A DNA stretch of 64,000 bases from assembly GCF_030269925.1 (NCBI RefSeq), contig NC_085112.1, positions 6,573,501 to 6,637,500 on the forward strand. The letters run 5' to 3'. The position numbers were made by a program, and so were the translations under genes. The stretch comes from Bombyx mori (lineage: Eukaryota > Arthropoda > Insecta > Lepidoptera > Bombycidae). Below, in pieces: positions 12,281 through 24,343 of this stretch (the first letter of the stretch is position 1; every line of letters begins with the position of its first letter). Below the pieces are notes generated by a model. That model searched no databases. It had not been told where the DNA came from and saw only the letters and a list, made by a program, of their open reading frames with translations.

Positions 12281-12480
12281 CGTATCGCGTGAGAGCGAAC
12301 CGAGAGTAAAGAACACACAAAGCGCGCAGTCGGCAGCGCGGACGAGCGCGGAGTGGCGGCGGCGTGTGCCGGTGTGACGGCGCACACATGCGCGCATCTC
12401 ATGTGGCCATCTAGCGCCGGGCGGAGGAACCTCGCCACACACGAGCCTGTAGGCGGGCGGACTGCCAGCTCCCGCTCTCT
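12281..12480 (-). promoter_or_regulatory. CpG-rich region upstream of Abd-B, probable promoter-proximal DNA
   Basis: About 200 bp of GC- and CpG-rich sequence in an otherwise AT-rich flank, 0.5-0.7 kb 5' of the Abd-B start. It contains GAGAG-type words, repeated GCGCACACATGCGCGC-like purine/pyrimidine alternation and a GGCCATCTAGCGCC word. No good open reading frame of recognisable family is present. A promoter or 5' UTR role is inferred from position and composition only. Confidence 0.4.
12404..12420 (+). promoter_or_regulatory. CTCF-like word upstream of Abd-B
   Basis: TGGCCATCTAGCGCCGG, again GCCATCTAGCG, inside the CpG-rich block 5' of Abd-B. Promoter-proximal insulator or tethering sites of this kind are known in the Drosophila bithorax complex. 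Here the call is by motif alone. Confidence 0.4.
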
Positions 12481-13597
12481 ACGTTTTCATAACATAAGAT
12501 CATTATTCTAACTTGTATACTAAACTAAAATCACTGCTTTAAATTATCAATTAATAATCCAAGGTTCAGAATACGTGTAAATAGCCTGAGTGTGGCTTAA
12601 ATATATTCAAAGGAGCTTTTAGAATTTCTTTGCTTGTAATGTTCTTAAATGTCACCAAAAATGAAATCTTGCCTTGGTTCAGAGTAAAGTGTCGACGCGC
12701 GGTAGATCTGAAAGGGTTGTCGAAAACGGAGGCGCGGGTGCGTAGTAAAGCGATTAATGGAGGCAAAATAGCCATAAACTGCCGTTTAACCAAACTGCAA
12801 GCGTCACTTCGGCCATCGTCGAGTTACCAATAAAAAACGCGAGACTTTATGACGGCAACTCACTCACATTTTATTGTGAGTATAAACTTAATTTTATCGC
12901 CTGTTAATTTCACCACAAATAATACTAGGCGATAGATTAAATTATAACATTTTGTTTTATTGCCCTGAATTACAAGGACGATGTATTTTTGTGGTTTCAT
13001 TGGCTGTAAACATTCCGATACCATATTTTTGCGGCTTCATGCATTTGCTCTTAAAGCTCTAAGCCAACAAAATCATAAATACTAGTATGTTTTTTTCACT
13101 ATTACTTAATATCGTATACAAGCTCTCGTCTACAAACCATAGTTTGTGTTTGTTACACCACTTTACCAAAGCCACATAACATAATTTCACAGATTAATAA
13201 ATTGAAAAAAAATATCGAAATTTCCAGACGTTCTTAACACACCCTTTTGAAGATCAACAATGAACCGTACGACCAATAAATTTTCTTACAATTCAGCTAT
13301 ACCGTGTACTGTTTACACAACGATGCAGCTATAAAATATATCACTACGACAAAAGAAAAACATATAACACGGCAAGTCATGTTAACATCGCAACTTAACA
13401 CGCTTATTATGTTAATAGCAACCGAATTGTCAAAATATAATACGCGATCTTTGTACATCACGAGTGTCAGCGATAAGCGTTTCTCTTATAAGAAATATTT
13501 ATAATCGTTATCAAATATTTACGAATCGCTTCGAGGTCGCAATTAACTTAAAAATAAAAGTAATTTAGGTTTATTTATATAAACATAAAATACTATT
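12481..13597. other. Abd-B far-upstream DNA, nothing recognised
   Basis: Mostly AT-rich. 12620-12840 has overlapping 67-75-codon open frames on both strands with no family features. Confidence 0.5.
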
Positions 13598-13729
13598 GGT
13601 GGAGAGTATTAAGCGGTAGGCAGCGACTTGGCTCTGCCCCTGTCATTGCTGAAGTCCATGGGCGACGTTAACCACTCACCATCAGGTGGGTTGTATGCTC
13701 GTCTGCCTACAAGGGCAATAAAAAAAAAC
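13598..13729 (+). mobile_element. short 3' end of the CR1/jockey-group LINE
   Basis: GTGGAGAGTATTAAGCGGTA through CCTACAAGGGCAATAAAAAAAA, a close match to the tail of the 41-45 kb element. Ends in an A run. Confidence 0.85.
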
Positions 13730-16349
13730 ATAAAATATATATTTATAAAAGATGTATTCAGTACTCAACATCAAACACAACTCTTACTAAGCTTAGTCAT
13801 ATATTTTGGTCGATTCTATTTGAATTATATATTAGGCCCTGCAAATTACAACTTGGTACACACAGTTGTCATCCCTATATATTTAACACTCTGGTTTTTG
13901 AATTACTAAAACAAAAATTTTAATTGCTTGTCTGACTGCTGAAGCCTAAGAAATCGGATGAAAATGAAAGTTCAGAATTAAAATGTTTACATGATTACAA
14001 TGATTACAATACTACATATATAGTCAACTAGGTATTTGTAGATTTTTTCATTTACATTCCACTAAATCGATCAAGAAATATGATTAAAAATGTTAAACAG
14101 TGGGATCATTCTCAAACTCCATGTGGAAAGATTCAATTCGTAATTATTCAATGATAATTAATTAATAGATGCTACATTATAATCGCTTGCCGCTCATTGC
14201 GTGACCACAACTTATAGCAAAAACGTTAATTTCCCACACTACTACATTATGACGTACTAGTAATTATGCCTCGACAATTGTAAGGGTAACAGAATAATAG
14301 TAGTGAAGCGATAAATTCACAGTACTTTGTGGACGTGTCAACAAAACTAATATTACGGATTATTGTCCACGTTTGTATATCAAACAGTGCCAAATGATTT
14401 ATTTACTTTTCGGGACCTGTATTTATAAAGCACAACATGGCCGCTTCAAGAAGACTCCCTAGAGTAAAACGAATTAAAAAAAAAATGCATTTTTTGCAAT
14501 GCTGTAATGTAATTGGTACACCTACATAAAAATGGTTTAGGAAAAACTATGGCTGCCACATAAAATGTGATGTGAAAATTTACTAATAAATTTAAATAAA
14601 TTTTACAGATGTGTATTTCGTTGTTTTTTTTTTTTCAAAAGATATTTTTTGTGTTTCTCTGATGTAAAAGCAAGCTCGTGTCGCTAGCACATAAAACAGC
14701 GCCGCTGTAAATAGTAACAAAATGAAAGTAACATCATATCGCCTCTGCACAAACAGCCAGACGAGTATCAGGCGCGTTGAATGACATACACAAACATAGG
14801 AACAAGTGTGCGCCTGAGCAGCCGTCTATAAATATTTACGTTAGGAAACTCTCGAGGCCAATGGTAGGCCATACATCTCCGCGTAAATAAAAGTACGCTT
14901 TCTTATCTCAAACATGTACGCCGGTTGCGCAAACGTCTCCGACAGAATCCGTTCTGTGTACGTCCGTAACGTAAATAAATGTTTTACAATCTCAACTAGA
15001 CGCATGCTAACATTTTAAACGCATAACTTTGTTTACATCGCGGTACCTATTTTGTGATTATGTATTTAGTAAAATTGTTTCTATGCTAGATTACAATTTG
15101 CCATCGCCACACCAATAATTGTGTAAGAATAGAATTTAATTTAAGAATATCACGGTACAGAAATCATTTCTTCTTCAATCCTTTATGCTTTAAAATTACT
15201 TAAAATTTAACGATCAATTTCGATTGGCAAAATGTTAAAATTCCTATAGAAAGTCTCCTCGGGAAACTGAACAACGGTGAATATTTATTTCGATATACGC
15301 TTTTAAGCATATAAACTTAAAGGTACTCATTTACGTGTGCCAATTTTGAAAGTTGTCCGTGATCGGTCTGGCCACCTTTCTCCGAAGCACCGCTGTAAAA
15401 CTTGGTGCATAAATACATGACTTTAGTTACAAACATGTACACGTACACATCAAGGTTGTTGTTGAATAAAAATAAAATGAGGTTATACGATAAATATTTT
15501 AGAGCTCTGCTATCAGTGACTGTCCGAAATTTCGATGCTCATTCATAATTCAATTTTAAGGTCATACGGATAACAATTCAATTGAGAGCAACGTCATGAT
15601 TTTAATTTACAACCGCGTTAACGACCCACTCTCTGTATCTACAACTTTATTACATTATCGTTTAGTTTTTTTTTTTCATGATTATATATGTTGTCATAAT
15701 CGTACTTTATTATGTAAATTACGTAATTTTATGAGTGAAGATTCTTCACAATATCGATTTCATTGGAAATATCAGAAGTTATGTGATAAATTCGTAAAAA
15801 CGATGGCTTAAATCGATATTGGAAAGTCAGAAATGTTTATAATAAGGCTTCAAATAATCACCTTGTCGTAAACTGGCTAGCGACGTCTGCGTAAAAGGGC
15901 ACGGTAACCTGTGAACAAATCAAATTTATTTTAACATCAAGTATTAAACTTCATTAATAGCTACAGACAAAGCAACAAACTGATTTTGATCAATTAAAAC
16001 TCGTGAATTATTCTTGTATTTCACAAGAAACAGTTTAATGAACTTCATATTGTTAATTAGATAAAAATAAAATGTTTTCTTGCGCACACCTTCATTAACC
16101 TTTAGAATATTGGTGTATGTAATTTTACTACTATCAATGAAATCTATATAAACCTATTCGCAGACTTCCACTGAAGTATGAAATCTATTAAAATCTAACA
16201 AGTTTAGATTAATTTGCAACAATCAACAGAAACTATTATTTGCTATTAAAATATTTCAGTATCAGTAAAAATTCGATGCAATTAAATTCATAAAAAAATC
16301 GTAGACTTGTTCGTGTGCAAACAATAAAGAGACACCTAACTAAATATAG
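13730..16349. other. intergenic; possible regulatory DNA at 14.64-14.99 kb
   Basis: No gene supported. The stretch 14640-14990 is higher in GC and complexity than its flanks, matches none of the TE families seen here, and contains repeated CGTAA and ATAAA words. The enhancer suggestion is inference only. Confidence 0.35.
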
Positions 16350-16384
16350 TTGATTGAGTCTTTTTTTTATCTTGTGATTGACAA

Positions 16385-16564
16385 AGTCTTGGCTTTGCTA
16401 AAATTAAGAGGAGAAAGAGGCAAGCGAGAAGACAAGAGGCCAAGGAGAAGTACCAGCAACACGGCCCGAACCATGAACCGTTCGGGGTCGCGAGGATCCA
16501 ACGAAGACAATAATGAGCTACAAGCTAAGCTTAATCTAATGAAAATAGATACTCAAGATAAATA
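16385..16564 (+). other. unrecognised coding-like island
   Basis: Open frame (part of 16350-16565) encoding a basic, then polar segment (GERGKREDKRPRR ... MNRSGSRGSNEDNNELQ) before TAA. Base use differs sharply from the T-rich flank, and AG acceptor-like sites precede it at about 16385 and 16408. It could be a terminal exon, a pseudogene remnant or chance. I do not recognise the family. Confidence 0.2.
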
Positions 16565-16565
16565 A

Positions 16566-18245
16566 ATGCTTGACGTGATCTATTTTAAATTTTACCTGAT
16601 AATGTTCTCTACTAATTTTCCCTCAAGATTTCACTGTATTTAAATATCAGAAACTGCTTTCGTATTCTACTAAAGATCTCAGTGCAGTGAAATGACGTAA
16701 CTAATAAGCCACAAAAATAGCGCTTTAAATCATCGTTACGTATTTAATGTCTACCGAAAACACATAACTCCGTGTATTTTTAAAACAACGCCGCGTTCCA
16801 CCCACAGACATCCCATTGACTTCTTCGGTTACAATTTTATTTCCTGACACCAAGCGACTTGGTACGAATATAAATAAATCCTTTCTAAGTCATACGATAT
16901 GGCGTATAGTCACGAAGTTTACATAAAATAGGTGATTTGCGCCGAATGCCTCATTTTTTTGAAGTTTCCGTAAAGTAAGTTCGTTCGAAAGTGAAAAAAA
17001 CATGTTTACAAGCTTTTTTAGTGTTGCTTGTCGTAAAAATCTGTTTTGTGTTAGCTGTCCATCAAGGCAATATAAATGTTGCAATGATTTTAAGCAGGCT
17101 TAAATATGTGCTTTGATTTTTTTTAGCATTGTAGGCATTTGCCTGTGGCTTGAAAATAAAGATTGACATATTATACATAATCTACACAAAATCAAATCAA
17201 ACCTCACATCTACCATGCAGTTAAACGAGATTTAGTGGTTAGATCCGGTGCTAATTGGAAAAGTTTGTTATTCCAAACTTTGCCGGTTCTCATCTAACTT
17301 ACAACGTTCAACCCGGGTCAAACTTTGAGGCCTTAATCCCGGGCTAAACGTCAAAGGGACTTTTACTTTATTTTTGTACAGTACGAATAGATAGAGCAAC
17401 CAAACGATGGCAGAGGCCACTCGATTTGACATTTACGACTCAATCCCGAAACATAGCTCGCCGCTTGGACAAACGGGTGTGTGCTTTTCCAATTTAATTA
17501 GACCTTCTCTTCCCTCCGCGCTACATCCCCTATTTTGACTAAATATATGTGTGTAATGTAATTTTAAAGCTCATTTTATATTAGCTGCAGCTTCGATTCA
17601 ATGGCCGCACTGACAGGACTAGTTTAGACGCTTATTACAAGTTGTCAAGTTGCGTTATCGCACTCACAAGTATGTGTTATCGGAATGTTTCTCCCACGGT
17701 TGAATGGTTAGAGCTTGCCCGAGTTTGTTTTTGTTTCAAATAAATTTGTCACCATAACGGATATAAATTAGTTCAACATCACAGTCACGACATTACGTAT
17801 AAATTTATTAGTTATTAAATAAATAGTGTTTTGAAAAGCGTCGCCTTGTATTTAAAAATACTTACAATCACAAAACGCGTTTATAGGTAAACAGCTTTCG
17901 TTTATTTAGCATAAGATTATAGTTACAATAACAAGACAGCGAGGGTGTAGGAGGTCCGAGAGGTTAATGGCGCGAAAACTGACTGGATCATATCCCTGGG
18001 TTTACGACACGAAAGCAAACGGCCGATTCATTTGCAATTCTAAGTACGATTTATCTACAAATCTCCGGCGTTTCTCAGATGTCAAAACAACCATGCTTTA
18101 GGTTCATATACCTATTTATGTTCAATTACATTTCTAACTAATGTTATTTTCTGTACTGAATTTTAATCTTATGTAGAAACAAAATCATACTTTGTTAATT
18201 TTTATAGCAAATAATATAATACTAGACAGGAAATAATAAATCTTT
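16566..18245. other. intergenic, nothing recognised
   Basis: No supported gene. 17260-17370 holds two CCCGGG words (ACCCGGGTCAAAC and ATCCCGGGCTAAAC) in a short GC-richer patch of unknown nature. Confidence 0.45.
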
Positions 18246-18480
18246 GCTGGTGGCAAGACGTCTTGTGAAGCACCACCATCATCTTCCTCATTTCTGCCGT
18301 GAAACTGTACTGTGTTTCGATTTGAAGAGCCGGACAGCTCTTATAATGTAAAAACTGAGATCTTAGGAAAGAGGTTGGGGGCATTTACGGTGTAAATGTT
18401 TATGCGCTCCGGTAATAACTTACACCAGGAAGGCTATGAGTTTGTCCACACAAATAAGTAAATAAAAAATAAATAAAAAT
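18246..18480 (+). repeat. diverged Bm1 SINE
   Basis: Recognisable order CTGGTGGCAAGACGTCTTGT, ATTTCTGCCGTGAAAC, GATTTGAAGAG, GCATTTACGGTGTAAATG, GCTCCGGTAATAAC and an A-rich end. An old copy. Confidence 0.65.
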
Positions 18481-20896
18481 GCAAGCTATTGGTTAAGTCA
18501 CCGTATTCCTATCAAGCGGAAATATAAACATCCAGACAGACTTCTAATAAATTAAAACTCAAATATTATTAGTATATTTCTTTTCTATACTGACTTTCAA
18601 CATGAGGCAGAAAAAAGTCGTATTCGCATATTCGCTTTCGTACCAAATAATATAATCTAAACGTGTAGATTATGTCATCACATTTCTAGCAAACGGAAAA
18701 AACAAACATCTAAAGGGATTTGCAGATCAAAGATATGAAGCTTGTAGAATGAATACATATTGTGTGTGCGCGTGAATGAAACATGCCTACGCAAATCAAT
18801 TTTCCGAGTCCGATGCTCGAATTGGGATACAGGAGGAACGTGCAATCGTTAGGTGGTCCATAGCATTTAACATTCTAATCACCTTCGCAGGTCGATGTTA
18901 TCTTCAAGGACATACGTATATTGTGATTCGTAATCGTAACCAAGCCGGAATAGATCGGCTGCCTGATATACGCGATCGATGAATTAGAATGTCTATGAGC
19001 TCTACGTTGCGTTTGCGTGGAACGATCTTCATGTTCTGAACAAATACTGTCAAGGAAATATTTACTGTTACCAATACCAATGTAAATTTATAGGCCGGTG
19101 TAACCTCAAACGATTCGTACTTGCGGCCTAAATGAAAAGTTATCGGGAAAATAATAAAAAAGCGCGTCACAGTTATTGAACACGAACGGAAATTGTGTTT
19201 TATTTTTACTCGTGTGAAAATCAAAAAGAAATCGAAAAATCTTCGAAACTATTTTTTAAGTTGTCCTAATTTCAAGAGCGTAACCATTATCAAGTGAATT
19301 ATTTTCGCCAAACAAAAAGTGAACAAGGCTCATGACACGTATATCTAACGTTGATTTTCATGCTTTCTCACGTGCGTTTTAAGATTTTTTCTCCCGCTCA
19401 AATTCCATCGTACTGAAAGAGATAAATGACATGGATATAATCGGCCATTTTTAATACCACCCGATTAAAATGTTGCCGTGAATAACACAATCGCTACAAT
19501 GTTGTGACTGAATTTTTTGCTTCTTAATAATTTGCAGAAAAATAAATTACGGAATTGAATTAAGATGACAGGGCGGCTGCTCAGAGGATTATCATTCGTG
19601 CAGGTAGACGAAGCAAATTGTTTAATATGAATGCCAGAGTTTATTTGAATACATTTTATAGAACGACTTTACAAAGTGCGGATTGAGATATTCTTATGTT
19701 TCCTCAGATATTTGCGATAAGACTTTTATTACTACGAAAATAATTAAACACGAATACATTATTTAAGCTTATAGTACAAAAACGTCGCACACTGTAGCTT
19801 TAAAAATATTCAACAATATAAAATATTCAACAAGCTACCCGTCATTAGGATACACAATTCCATTGTAAAAGCCTTAATATAAATATCACAAGAATAAAAA
19901 CTGGTTTCACGTACTTATATGATCCTCGATAAAACGATGTTTACCGACATGTACCTGTGTAGTTGTTTAAATGGATTCAAAAGTACAAGTAATAAAGATG
20001 CAAATTCTTTGGTGGGCGGGTGCAGTGACATTGCAATTGTACCTACTTTGTATGTAGGTACAATGTATTGAATGTGAACGTTTATTTGTAGGTACAAAGG
20101 GATTTTTTTGCTAAAATATAAAGTAATTTATGTAATGTTAGTAAAAATAATATAGTTTCGTTTTTGTGTTTATTTTCAAAGATAATTTCGAACAGATGAA
20201 AAGTTTCGCGAAACAAGACTTGCGGTAAACAAAATCGATCCAAGACATCATTGTTATAAAGGGAATAAAAGTATGAAATGAATATGCATAAGAAATTTGC
20301 AATTAACCTAGTACATGTTCCGTATATGTAGGTAATGTTTCATGCAATCGTACGTTAAATTATATTATAAAAGAAATTTAATTATAAAAGACGTTATAAA
20401 ATTTAGAATAAAAACTTTAAATACGTACAAAAAAAAAAACTTTAATTACAAAAACAATTTCCCCTCGACGAAAATGAAACGTAATTTTCATAAAACAGCG
20501 CACCAGTCAGTAATGAAAGCTTAGCGTTAATTGTGGTGCTGTGACGAAGCGGGGCGAAATAAATACGATCTTGTTGCATAGAAAATAAAGTTTATATTCA
20601 AACCTTAGTATCATGTTCTGTGTGGCGTGGCCGCCTCACCTGTTAGTAAGGTCGACCGCGTGAATAGCCGCGCTCGATCCTTACCCAAAAGCCTGTAACA
20701 AACAAAAAACCTTTATAAAATGCATTAAGAGACCTGTTTCTGTTTGGAGGATTTAAAAGTCTTAACATTTATATACCTATGTATATTATAAGAACACTTC
20801 GTTTCACTCCAACAATCGGACATTTAGGGACGTATTCATAATGATAAGCATATTTAAAGTAAAATACGATTTTAAACATAATTTTTACATTATTAT
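18481..20896. other. intergenic, nothing recognised except a small hairpin
   Basis: AT-rich. 20036-20064 is a perfect 11-bp inverted repeat (ATTGTACCTAC / GTAGGTACAAT, 7-base loop). The open frames at 18776-18982, 18904-19224 and 20342-20524 have no family features. Confidence 0.5.
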
Positions 20897-20985
20897 GGCC
20901 GTGTAGAAAGACGAGCATACTGCTCATCTGATGGTAAGTGGTCACTGTCACAGGAATACCGCGAGCACAGCCATGCCGCATCCTT
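20897..20985 (-). repeat. decayed retroposon end
   Basis: On the minus strand it resembles the ACCATCAG ... GTATGCTCGTC signature shared by Bombyx LINE/SINE ends, but too diverged to assign. Confidence 0.35.
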
Positions 20986-21562
20986 CAATTTTCCAAGGGA
21001 ACATCTGTGTTGAGTTTCATAGAATTAAAGAACAAAAAGATGTAAAATTTTATGTGGATCGCTTTTGTCCTGATAAAGGACGAGTCTTGAAATAAACATT
21101 TAAATGGATTCCAAAAACGGAATCATACTTTGCATTAAAAGCACAGCCTACCAACTTTGTTGCACAAATTACCACAGTAAATTAATATAAATGCATTTAT
21201 AGAATTTTACTACGCAATAAAAATTTTAAATATTACAATACACTCTTTGTGGATCTTAATAGGACGAGAGCACGTAGAGAAGGCGTTGAACATTTATATA
21301 TATATATAGTTTAGAGTTCTGCCGTAATATTTGAGATACGCGTAATTAATTTCACATTTATTTTGAATATTTAAATAAAGTTTGATGGCTAAACAGGTAT
21401 GGTACGCCTGGAAGGTATCCCCAACTATACAGTGGTTCAAGCCATAGTTGGTCATAATCAGTATTTCTCAGTTATTATCTGTATAATCATAAACTAAGAA
21501 AGATTAGAGAATAATAAAGAAAGAACTTAAGAAAGATTATTTGGTTAGAAAATGTACGTCCC
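20986..21562. other. intergenic, nothing recognised
   Basis: AT-rich, with a short TA repeat near 21296-21308. Confidence 0.5.
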
Positions 21563-21564
<2 letters not shown>

Positions 21565-21597
<33 letters not shown>

Positions 21598-23465
21598 CTG
21601 ACCCTAGCAAGAGCAGTGCTTCGCAGAATCTACCACCGGATCGGAAACGCGACCCACTGAGAAGATCCGGCGAGAAACTCAGTGGGCTGTGTCTATGGGT
21701 TAGTTCGCTCGTCGAGCCCTTCGTCGCAAGCGACGGGTTCGACGAGGACGGTGACCGGTGCTTGTGGTGCCTAAGAGCACCGTTAATGGATCAGGAGGAT
21801 CCGTAATGACGTGCTTTGGGCGACGTCGACGGTTTACCATTCGGTCTACTGGGTCGGGTATGTAATTTCCAGCGGCTACGATGAGAGGGTTCTCATGTCG
21901 TGCCGCCTTCTCAAAATGGCGCAGCGATGCCGACTGTAGATACTTACTGACAGAGTCAAGCTCCAGGTCATCGTGGAGATCCACGTTCCTCAGGAACCAT
22001 GGTGCTCCGACGGCTATCCTGCAGAATCGGGATTGAATAACCTGAAGGGGCTTCAAGTTGGTGCGGGCTGCGTGAGCGAACACTACGCTTGCATACGTCA
22101 TAACAGGGCGTATGCAAGTTTTGTAGAGAGTTACCTTATTACGGAGGGACAGTTTGCTTCGCTTGCAAAGCATAGGGTAGAGACGTCCTAATATGAAGGC
22201 GGCACGGTCGCGTACCGTTTTAATATGGGGACGGAATGTCATCCCTCTGTCGAGGGTGACGCCTAGGTATTTGACCTGCGAGGCCCACGGTATGGGCTGG
22301 CCAAAGAGAGTGACGGGGCTAACGGCGGAGGTGTTTGCGCGCCTATTAGGGAGTGGGATGCTCGAAGTGGTATTCGGAGGGCGACCCCTTTTGAAGAGCA
22401 CCGCTGTGCTTTTCGTGGGGTTGATGTCGATGCGCCACTTCCGGAACCACTGTCCCATGGTGGCTACTGCGATCTGGAGTCGCCGATGAAGCAGCGACAT
22501 CTTCCTACACGAGTAGTAGATAGCCGTGTCATCGGCGAAGAGCGCTAGATGGGTCTCCGGAGACCGGGGTATATCATTGATATACAAACTAAATAATAAC
22601 GGGGAGAGCGCGGAGCCTTGCGGGACTCCGGCAGTCAGTTGACGGGGACGAGAACGAGTTCCCTCTACTCGATATCGAAACGAACGGTTCGACAAGAAGT
22701 CTCGTATGATGAGCACGAGTCTGTCTGGCACTCCCATGTTGTACAGTTTGTAAATTAAACCGTTGTGCCAGACTTTGTCGAACGCCTTCGCGATGTCGAA
22801 GAAGAGGGCGCCGGTCGGGATTTGTTTACGCCTATTTAGTCCTATCAGGATGTGCTCCGTGAGGCGGTGCACTTGTTGTACGCACGAGTGTTTAGAGCGG
22901 AATCCGAACTGTTCGTCTATGAGAATTTTGTTCGCGGTAACAAAATCCCAGAGGCGTTTCCTAAGGAGCCGTTCGTAAATTTTTCCTATCGTCGGGAGGA
23001 GACTAATCGGACGGTAACTAGAAGTTTCGTTTGTCGGTTTGCCCGGCTTATGTATACCGATAACGTCCGCTTCTTTCCACACCGCGGGAAAGATGCAGTG
23101 CGTCATAGCGGCATTTAAAATTGTAGCCAACATTGCTATCAGTTGGACTGGCAAGAGTTTTAGCGCGCGGTTGCGGATGCCGTCGGAGCCGGGTGCCTTC
23201 CTAGGTTGGAGGTTGTGGATCGCGTCTCTAACTTCGTCAGTGGTAATGGGGGGTAACGCGTCCGAGGGCGGCAGGGAAGCTCTGCGCTCGACCTCCCTGT
23301 CGACTAACTCGGTGTGTTCGGGGTCCGCGTGTTGAGTGCTGGTGGTGCACTGCTCTTGCAGTGCATCGGCCAGCAGCTCAGCCTTGTCATCGTCATCGAA
23401 TGCCGGTGGTTGGCCTGAAGGGCGTACGAGGGGTCCCGTTATTACTGAAGCTATTGTTAGTCTAT
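21565..23465 (-). mobile_element. 5'-truncated jockey-like LINE
   Basis: The T run at 21565-21592 is the poly(A) tail of a minus-strand insertion. A short 3' UTR (CTCAGTGGGTCGCGTTTCCG and following) precedes it, and the reverse-transcriptase frame fills the rest. The endonuclease part is missing. The 5' boundary is not sharp: the frame stays open to about 23492. No clear target duplication was found. Confidence 0.85.
21700..23465 (-). CDS. reverse transcriptase of jockey-like LINE, 5'-truncated
   Basis: RNA-dependent DNA polymerase of a non-LTR retrotransposon. In order: RKAPGSDGIRN, SSYRPISLLPTIGK, EQFGFRSKHS, FFDIAKAFDKVWH, AGVPQGSALSPLLF, YINDIPRSPETHLALFADD, then the thumb region with VKYLGVTLDR and a basic C-terminus ending RRLRRRARRAN. 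The catalytic FADD box is intact, about residue 206-209 counting from the internal Met at 23154. There are no stops in roughly 590 codons, but the N-terminal endonuclease is absent and there is no promoter. It is therefore a dead-on-arrival fragment rather than a host gene. Confidence 0.88.
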
Positions 23466-23666
23466 TAGAAGGTTCTTTTTCTCCACGAACCGATTAACAC
23501 CAGATCGTAAATATGTCTATTATTTTCGATGAAAAATAACCGTGCTTTTAGAATACAATCCTCATCATTTAAGTAAATACGATACTAATGTGAATTTCTC
23601 TAATGTTAATATTCTCTATCGTACTATTTTTAAGCGTAGAAAAACGAATAATTTCAAAATGTGGTA
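23466..23666. other. spacer between two LINE insertions
   Basis: AT-rich, nothing recognised. Confidence 0.5.
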
Positions 23667-23679
23667 TCCATCAAAATAT

Positions 23680-24226
23680 GACGCACAGGCCCGCCGCCGT
23701 CGAGCGGGGGCCAGGGAGGCGGATATCGCCCAAGCCCTGGCCCTCTAAGTGTTTCGGGTCCCCTCACATGTCGGCCTGGGGACCGGCGAAGGGGGCCTAA
23801 GAAGACGACGTGCAAGCTGCTCTGCACGCGTTTTATGCATGAGCATCCGGGTGATGGAAGGCCGGCTATCCTCAACCCACGCTGGTTCTGACCCAGCGGG
23901 GTATTCCGTAGGATAGACCATTCTAACCGGCGCCATCTAGGCGGGCTTCGGATAGCCTGCCGACCGAGAGGGCTGGTGGTCGTGGCGCCGACGACCGCCA
24001 GTCCGGCGTCCCGAGGGGGAGGGTGATGAGAGAGATGTGCTCCGCACTAAACGCTTCACTTTCCCCCCTTTGCCTTTTCATGAGTTTTGTCTCATGCGAG
24101 GTTTGGACGTTGGTTGTTGAGAGACAGGAGGTTTTAGTCGGTTCGACTCCGACATGCCCCGCCCTCCATCCCCAGTGAAGGGCGGAAGTCCGGCGATTTC
24201 CTCCTGACAAAAAAAAAAAAAAAAAA
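23680..24226 (+). mobile_element. R1-like LINE 3' end with 13-bp target duplication
   Basis: A 546-bp GC-rich block ending in 18 A's. TCCATCAAAATAT occurs on both sides (23667-23679 and 24227-24239), so this is a target-primed insertion of a 5'-truncated retroposon, plus orientation. The 3' part (GGTTCGACTCCGACATGCC and CCAGTGAAGGGCGGAAGTC) recalls R1-clade 3' ends from Lepidoptera. The clade is from memory; the insertion mechanism is seen directly. No coding domain is retained. Confidence 0.75.
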
Positions 24227-24343
24227 TCCATCAAAATATAATCCTAAGCTACATAAATTTAGTAGCAATGTGTAAAAATTGTGCTTGTAAATATCAACTC
24301 ACGTTGTTGACTGTCAGAAAATTTAATAGTGCCAAGTGAATAG

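Noticed and set aside
21973..23335. Plus-strand frames opposite the jockey-like reverse transcriptase
   Set aside because: Antisense shadows without domains.
24132..24165. tRNA gene suggested by GGTTCGACTCC
   Set aside because: No matching acceptor, D or anticodon arms, and it lies inside a LINE 3' end.
23654..24234. Minus-strand frames of 63-103 codons as genes
   Set aside because: Antisense to the R1-like LINE end bounded by its own target duplication.
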